From Candidatus Thorarchaeota archaeon (lineage in GTDB: Archaea > Asgardarchaeota > Thorarchaeia > Thorarchaeales > Thorarchaeaceae), in NCBI GenBank assembly GCA_016839345.1, contig JAEOUL010000326.1:1-8246 (forward strand): a stretch of 8,246 nt of DNA, given 5' to 3'. Both the position numbers and the translations under genes were made by a program. The notes beneath the pieces are model-generated. The model was not told where the DNA came from and did not search any database. It saw only the letters and a program-made list of their open reading frames with translations. Shown in pieces: positions 5,666 to 8,246 of the stretch. Position 1 is the first letter of the stretch. Each line of letters begins with the position of its first letter.

Positions 5666-5675
5666 GTAGCGCTAC
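5666..5675 (-). promoter_or_regulatory. Perfect 10-base palindrome in the leader of the five-hairpin gene
   Basis: GTAGCGCTAC is a perfect palindrome without spacer, located 16-25 bases before the start codon and directly upstream of the GGAG ribosome site (5659-5662). Depending on the transcription start it could be an operator near the start site or part of the leader. Ten-base palindromes occur by chance, so support is modest. Confidence 0.25.
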
Positions 5676-5747
5676 CAGCTTGTTGAAAGAATTGACATCC
5701 TTAAGCGGTTTACGCTGCAATTTCTAATTCTTCCATTTGTGTTCCAG

Positions 5748-5756
5748 TATATAAAG
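5748..5756. promoter_or_regulatory. Strong TATA box in the divergent spacer
   Basis: TATATAAAG is the best TATA box in the window. Read on the minus strand it is exactly TTTATATA, the archaeal consensus, and would start the five-hairpin gene message near 5723 with a leader of about 70 bases. Read on the plus strand it would start near 5778, upstream of a second TATA-like box that fits the TPR-like gene better. I favour the minus-strand reading. An alternative minus-strand site is CTTAAG near 5700. Confidence 0.45.
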
Positions 5757-5773
5757 CAGGGCCACAAATGAGG

Positions 5774-5804
5774 GTCACATCTTGTGACTATCTTTTACTA
5801 GATA
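5774..5804 (+). promoter_or_regulatory. Two adjacent dyads upstream of the TPR-like gene promoter
   Basis: GTCACA-TCT-TGTGAC (5774-5788) is a perfect 6-base-arm inverted repeat. It is followed immediately by TATCT-N6-AGATA (5789-5804). They occupy the 40 bases before the TATA-like box at 5812-5820, where archaeal activators commonly bind, and lie between two divergent promoters, so one factor could act on both genes. The first dyad is the more convincing. Confidence 0.35.
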
Positions 5805-5811
5805 ACAATAG

Positions 5812-5820
5812 TTAAATATT
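5812..5820 (+). promoter_or_regulatory. TATA-like box of the TPR-like gene
   Basis: TTAAATATT lies about 45 bases before the ATG at 5862. Transcription would start near 5840-5845, immediately upstream of the SD at 5849-5852, leaving a leader of about 20 bases. This spacing supports the start at 5862. Confidence 0.45.
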
Positions 5821-5848
5821 TTTTCCATTGTTAATTCTATGTTATTTC

Positions 5849-5852
5849 GGAG
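5849..5852 (+). promoter_or_regulatory. Ribosome binding site that fixes the TPR-like start
   Basis: GGAG followed by ATGA sits 9 bases before the ATG at 5862. It directly abuts the in-frame ATG at 5853, far too close to serve that codon, so the downstream ATG is the likely start and the protein is three residues shorter than the longest reading. Confidence 0.55.
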
Positions 5853-5861
5853 ATGAAAAAG

Positions 5862-6326
5862 ATGTCCGCTGATGAAAAGATAACACTAAACGAATTTCAC
5901 AAGAAAATCGCAATCAAAACAAATGGTGGAATTTGGTCTGTTTTAGATAAGACATCGCCAAGTAAGGATGAATTGGATAGAGCTTTAGAGATGGCTTTCA
6001 CATCACTATATCATTGGAGACAGATTGGAAAACCAATCAATATTGCACGTGGAGAATACATGATCTCCCGGGTTTATGCAGATATGGGTAAGGGTGATGC
6101 AGCTCTATATCATGCTGAACAAACTCTCAAACTCACTGAAGAGTCTGATGAGAAGGCAGACTTCGATATGGGATTCGCATATGAAGTCCTAGCAAAAGCC
6201 TACTCAGTCACGGGTGACAAGGATAATTGCAAAAAGTACAAAGAAATGTCTCAAAAAGTGATAGACACTCTTGGTGAAGAAGACAAGAAGATTAGCCAGG
6301 GAGAACTTGACAAAGTCAAGTGCTGA
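5862..6326 (+). CDS. TPR-like helical repeat protein
   Basis: The 154-residue soluble protein is predicted to be all-helical. A helix pair at about 60-95 (ARGEYMISRVYADMGKGDAALYHAEQTLKLTEE) and another at about 102-135 (DMGFAYEVLAKAYSVTGDKDNCKKYKEMSQKVID) carry the small-residue and tyrosine pattern of tetratricopeptide repeats. Conserved-looking features outside the repeats are FHKK (12-15), SLYHW (48-52) and RGE (63-65). From memory, a bacterial family of similar length has an FHK...YHW...G.P...R.E...SRVYA...G...AL.HA pattern, and this looks like a relative, but that needs a search. TPR units usually bind peptides; no catalytic motif is seen. The start follows the GGAG at 5849-5852. It is divergent from the five-hairpin membrane gene across about 200 bases and precedes the PhzF-like gene by 53 bases. 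Function is unknown. Confidence 0.82.
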   Translation: MSADEKITLNEFHKKIAIKTNGGIWSVLDKTSPSKDELDRALEMAFTSLYHWRQIGKPINIARGEYMISRVYADMGKGDAALYHAEQTLKLTEESDEKADFDMGFAYEVLAKAYSVTGDKDNCKKYKEMSQKVIDTLGEEDKKISQGELDKVKC

Positions 6327-6379
6327 ATCCTTTTACTTGAACCCAAACTTGCATAAGACAGAGTCCATGCGGATTTCAT

Positions 6380-7282
6380 ATGCGTGAGATTCCCTATGTT
6401 CAGACAAGTGTCTTTGTAGATGACCGGTTATCATTTGGTGGCAACCAACTTGCCACTTTCTGGGATATAGATGCAAACAGATTACTGTCTCAAGAAGAGA
6501 TGCAGGGTATGACCCTTGAGATGAATTTCTCAGAGTCAACATTTCTTGAGAAACCAACTACAAAAGGTTGTTCTGTGAGTGTACGAATTTTCACACCAGC
6601 CAGAGAGATACCTTTTGCTGGGCATCCAACTTTAGGCACAGCTTTTGTAATGAAACACAAGAAATTGATCAAGGAAAATGAGAAAACTAGTCTTCTTCAA
6701 CTCGGTGTAGGTCCAATTAATGTTGAATTCCTTGGAGGGGGCAGAATCCAGATGACTCAACCTAATCCATCATTTGGAGAGAAACCCAATGAAATCGATA
6801 AAGTGGTTGAAGCTATAGGTCTGACCTCAGAAGATATCAATCCTGACTACCCAATCCAAGTTGTGTCAACGGGGTTTCCATTTCTGATAGTTCCAATCAG
6901 AAAACGTACCGCATTGAAGAGAGCAGGACCAGTATCAGTATTTGGAAACAATCTCAGAAACCTTTCGACTCAACAAGTCCTAATCTTTTGCACTGAAACT
7001 GAATTTGCTGATTCTCATGTCCATGTGAGAATGTTTGCACCAGAGGTTGGTGTTGTTGAGGATTCTGCTACAGGTAGCGCTGCAGGTCCATTGGGAGCAT
7101 ATTTAGAGAAGTATCAGGTTCTGAGTAACCATTCAATCGGAGAGCCTATACGTATCGAGCAGGGATTTGAGATCAATCGCCCAAGCCAACTAGTTGCTAG
7201 AGTACCAAATGATCAAATGTCTGAAGTCCTAGTTTCTGGAAAAGTCAAAGTAGTGGCAGAGGGGGTATTCTATCTGCCATGA
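6380..7282 (+). CDS. PhzF-family isomerase/epimerase-like protein
   Basis: The 300-residue protein has the full length and two-domain layout of the PhzF family (diaminopimelate-epimerase fold). Family landmarks are GGNQLATF (20-27), the catalytic-type glutamate E52 in FSESTFL, RIFTPAREIPFAGHPTLGTA (69-88) and DSATGSAAGPLGAYL (228-242), which repeats the small-residue anion-binding motif in the second half. PhzF itself isomerises dihydro-hydroxyanthranilate in phenazine synthesis, but most members lack phenazine genes around them and have unknown substrates; none are seen here either, so phenazine production should not be inferred. The ATG has only a weak GGA upstream (6371-6373), and a TATA-like GCATAAG near 6351-6357 would make the message nearly leaderless. 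An out-of-frame ATG lies at 6367. It is probably a cytosolic homodimer, judging from the family. Confidence 0.93.
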   Translation: MREIPYVQTSVFVDDRLSFGGNQLATFWDIDANRLLSQEEMQGMTLEMNFSESTFLEKPTTKGCSVSVRIFTPAREIPFAGHPTLGTAFVMKHKKLIKENEKTSLLQLGVGPINVEFLGGGRIQMTQPNPSFGEKPNEIDKVVEAIGLTSEDINPDYPIQVVSTGFPFLIVPIRKRTALKRAGPVSVFGNNLRNLSTQQVLIFCTETEFADSHVHVRMFAPEVGVVEDSATGSAAGPLGAYLEKYQVLSNHSIGEPIRIEQGFEINRPSQLVARVPNDQMSEVLVSGKVKVVAEGVFYLP

Positions 7283-7291
7283 ATCAAAATC

Positions 7292-7318
7292 GCATATGGA
7301 CAATAAAGCTTCATATGC
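7292..7318 (+). promoter_or_regulatory. Inverted repeat around a TATA-like box before the third GTPase
   Basis: GCATATG (7292-7298) and CATATGC (7312-7318) are perfect 7-base arms around a 13-base centre containing AATAAAG (7302-7308), a possible TATA-like box. Transcription would begin near 7330, ahead of the SD at 7339-7342. The layout mirrors the repeat around the PadR-gene TATA box. The same 8 bases TCATATGC recur at 6376-6383 across the PhzF-like start codon, so part of the motif may be coincidence. Confidence 0.35.
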
Positions 7319-7338
7319 CCAATTTCTGTTTTGACCTC

Positions 7339-7342
7339 GGAG
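7339..7342 (+). promoter_or_regulatory. Ribosome binding site supporting a TTG start for the third GTPase
   Basis: GGAG (in TCGGAG) sits 9 bases before the TTG at 7352. The longest frame starts at a TTG at 7331, upstream of this site. No in-frame ATG or GTG exists before the P-loop; the ATG at 7348 is out of frame. Confidence 0.5.
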
Positions 7343-7351
7343 CTGCAATGC

Positions 7352-7888
7352 TTGAGTTTACGTAGTCCAGTCTTTAAGACCGTACTAATAGGAGAAGGCG
7401 GTGTTGGAAAGACTAGTCTAGCTGTTAGATACACCGAAGACCGCTTTGATCAACATATGAAGATGACTATTGGAGTTAATTTTGCTACAAAGAAGATTAG
7501 AGTTGAAGGTCAGGAAATCACTCTACTTTTGTGGGATCTTGGTGGGCAGCCTCGTTTCCAAGATGTCGTAATGGACTACTTTCGAGGCTCTAAGCTGGGC
7601 ATTGCAGTTTATGAAGTAAGTCGACCCTTTACAATGCACAGATTGGATGACTGGATTGGTAGGTTGCACAATAGTGTTCCAAATTGTGACATAATTCTAG
7701 TTGGCAACAAGATTGATGAAAGGATACCAGACATGGGTGTTTCTATGGAAGAAGCACGAGAATTCGCTGCCAAGTATAATGCTCAGGTCTTCGAAGTGAG
7801 TGCGAAGACAGGTGAGGGCGTTTTTGATATGTTCGAAGCAGCCGGAACTCATTTGGCTGGCCTCTTGAATGATAATAGACCACTTTGA
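7352..7888 (+). CDS. Small Rab/Ras-like GTPase with DLGGQ switch II
   Basis: The protein has 178 residues from the TTG at 7352. All G motifs are intact: P-loop GEGGVGKTS (14-22), switch I threonine T39 in TIGVNF, WDLGGQ (61-66), NKID (119-122) and VSAKTG (149-154). TIGVNF is Rab-like, whereas DLGGQ is the form seen in Arf-like and G-alpha proteins, so it does not fall simply into one eukaryotic subfamily. The C-terminus (LLNDNRPL) lacks cysteines. The start is a TTG: GGAG lies 9 bases upstream, and this N-terminus is the normal length before the first strand. Starting at TTG 7331 would add seven residues. It is clearly more distant from the tandem pair at 1-967 than they are from each other. 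A T-tract follows at 7924-7930. A zinc-site protein gene lies 75 bases downstream. Its role as a GTP switch is certain at family level only. Confidence 0.95.
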   Translation: MSLRSPVFKTVLIGEGGVGKTSLAVRYTEDRFDQHMKMTIGVNFATKKIRVEGQEITLLLWDLGGQPRFQDVVMDYFRGSKLGIAVYEVSRPFTMHRLDDWIGRLHNSVPNCDIILVGNKIDERIPDMGVSMEEAREFAAKYNAQVFEVSAKTGEGVFDMFEAAGTHLAGLLNDNRPL

Positions 7889-7923
7889 TTTGTAAGAAAT
7901 ATCATTAAAAGTTGGTTAAACCC

Positions 7924-7930
7924 TTTTTTT
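7924..7930 (+). terminator. T-tract terminator after third GTPase
   Basis: Seven consecutive T follow the GTPase stop by 35 bases, a common archaeal termination signal. It lies only 33 bases before the next start codon. Either the downstream gene has its own promoter (TATA-like GGTTAAA, 7914-7920, placing its transcription start near 7942) or termination is partial and some message reads through. Confidence 0.4.
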
Positions 7931-7951
7931 CTGGACCGCAATCGGAACGAC

Positions 7952-7955
7952 GGAG
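7952..7955 (+). promoter_or_regulatory. Ribosome binding site supporting a TTG start for the zinc-site protein
   Basis: GGAG (in ACGGAG) sits 8 bases before the TTG at 7964. The next possible start, GTG at 7973, is too far from it, and no ATG precedes the first cysteine pair. It is the same CGGAG-then-TTG arrangement as the GTPase gene upstream. Confidence 0.55.
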
Positions 7956-7963
7956 ACCTAGAC

Positions 7964-8227
7964 TTGGCAAAGGTGAAGCTAAAACAATTTGCGTGTCCTG
8001 CATGCAAGGACGGTACGTTGGTCTTTGTTGAGGTTGATGAAACCAAAATTACACTGGCCAAAAGATATCCAGTAATTGTAACAGCTAAGTGTCCAAAAAA
8101 GAATCACTCACTAGTTGTCTTTGTTGATGCTAATTTTCAAGTTCGAGATGTCGAAGCAGCCGCAGAAGCATCTGAAGAAAAGAAGGATGCAATCGACAAG
8201 ACAAAAGGTTGGTTTGATTCTTTATAG
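7964..8227 (+). CDS. Small zinc-site protein (CxxC...CxxxxH), unknown function
   Basis: The 87-residue protein has a probable single zinc site made by C11 and C14 (ACPAC) and, 29 residues on, C43 and H48 (CPKKNH). Around them, alternating hydrophobic residues (TLVFVEVDETKITLA, YPVIVTAKC, SLVVFVDANFQVRD) suggest a compact beta fold of zinc-ribbon type. The C-terminal third (about 63-87) is acidic and alanine-rich, then lysine-rich, probably a helix, and ends in GWFDSL. The start is TTG, supported by GGAG 8 bases upstream. It lies 75 bases after the third GTPase in the same direction, with a T-tract between, so co-transcription is possible but not shown. I recognise no named family. An adaptor or regulator for the neighbouring GTPase is a guess from position alone. 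The coding call is well supported by the intact metal-ligand pattern. Confidence 0.82.
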   Translation: MAKVKLKQFACPACKDGTLVFVEVDETKITLAKRYPVIVTAKCPKKNHSLVVFVDANFQVRDVEAAAEASEEKKDAIDKTKGWFDSL

Positions 8228-8246
8228 GTTAAAGTCAGGCAGTCTA

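Noticed and set aside
5256..5669. 137-residue plus-strand frame opposite the five-hairpin gene
   Set aside because: It is antisense to a frame with five consistent repeats and a good ribosome site; its serine-rich end merely mirrors the acidic tail of the real protein.
6333..6672. Minus-strand frames of 74 and 60 residues near the PhzF-like start
   Set aside because: They are antisense to conserved PhzF motifs and lack any supporting signal.
6380..7282. Phenazine biosynthesis suggested by the PhzF similarity
   Set aside because: No other phenazine gene is present and most PhzF-family members are outside such pathways.
1..8246. CRISPR array, tRNA, rRNA, insertion sequence or attachment site
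   Set aside because: No regularly spaced DNA repeats, no cloverleaf or rRNA-like stretch, no transposase or integrase frame and no matching terminal repeats were seen.

Overview
The window most likely comes from an Asgard archaeon, with Thorarchaeota-like as my best guess. This rests on three Rab/Ras-like small GTPases within 8 kb, a PadR-type regulator, archaeal TATA-like boxes, T-tract terminators and Shine-Dalgarno (SD) sites related to GGAGGTGA. No ribosomal or marker gene is present, so the lineage is an inference. Base composition is moderately AT-rich and looks even throughout. I see no tRNA, rRNA, CRISPR array, insertion sequence or other mobile element.

Layout. Positions 1-967 hold the 3' end of one small GTPase gene followed by a complete paralogue, roughly half identical over the shared part, so this is a tandem duplication. 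On the minus strand at 964-1134, overlapping the GTPase stop tail to tail, is a 56-residue two-CxxC zinc-ribbon ORF small enough to be missed by length cut-offs. Next come, on the plus strand, a PadR winged helix fused to a methyltransferase-like domain that seems to lack the SAM-binding loop (1278-2126), a membrane-anchored winged-helix protein (2225-2656), a TauE/SafE-family permease (2731-3678) and a classical short-chain dehydrogenase (3743-4510). On the minus strand at 4562-5650 is a 362-residue membrane protein built of five repeats of one two-helix hairpin, the most unusual gene here. Divergent from it are a TPR-like helical protein (5862-6326), a PhzF-family isomerase (6380-7282), a third small GTPase (7352-7888) and a small CxxC...C...H protein (7964-8227).

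How the genes work together. There is little sign of a single operon. Nearly every gene has its own spacer of about 50-200 bases with a TATA-like box, and several spacers carry an inverted repeat on or around that box. The window reads as a set of mostly single-gene transcription units. The plausible links are the two tandem GTPases, the third GTPase with the zinc protein just downstream (both start with TTG behind a CGGAG site), and the two consecutive winged-helix genes. Four starts were moved downstream of the longest possible start because of SD or promoter position. I recognise no known defence or biosynthetic system. The candidates for something undescribed are the five-hairpin membrane protein, the small zinc-ribbon ORF and the PadR/pseudo-methyltransferase fusion.
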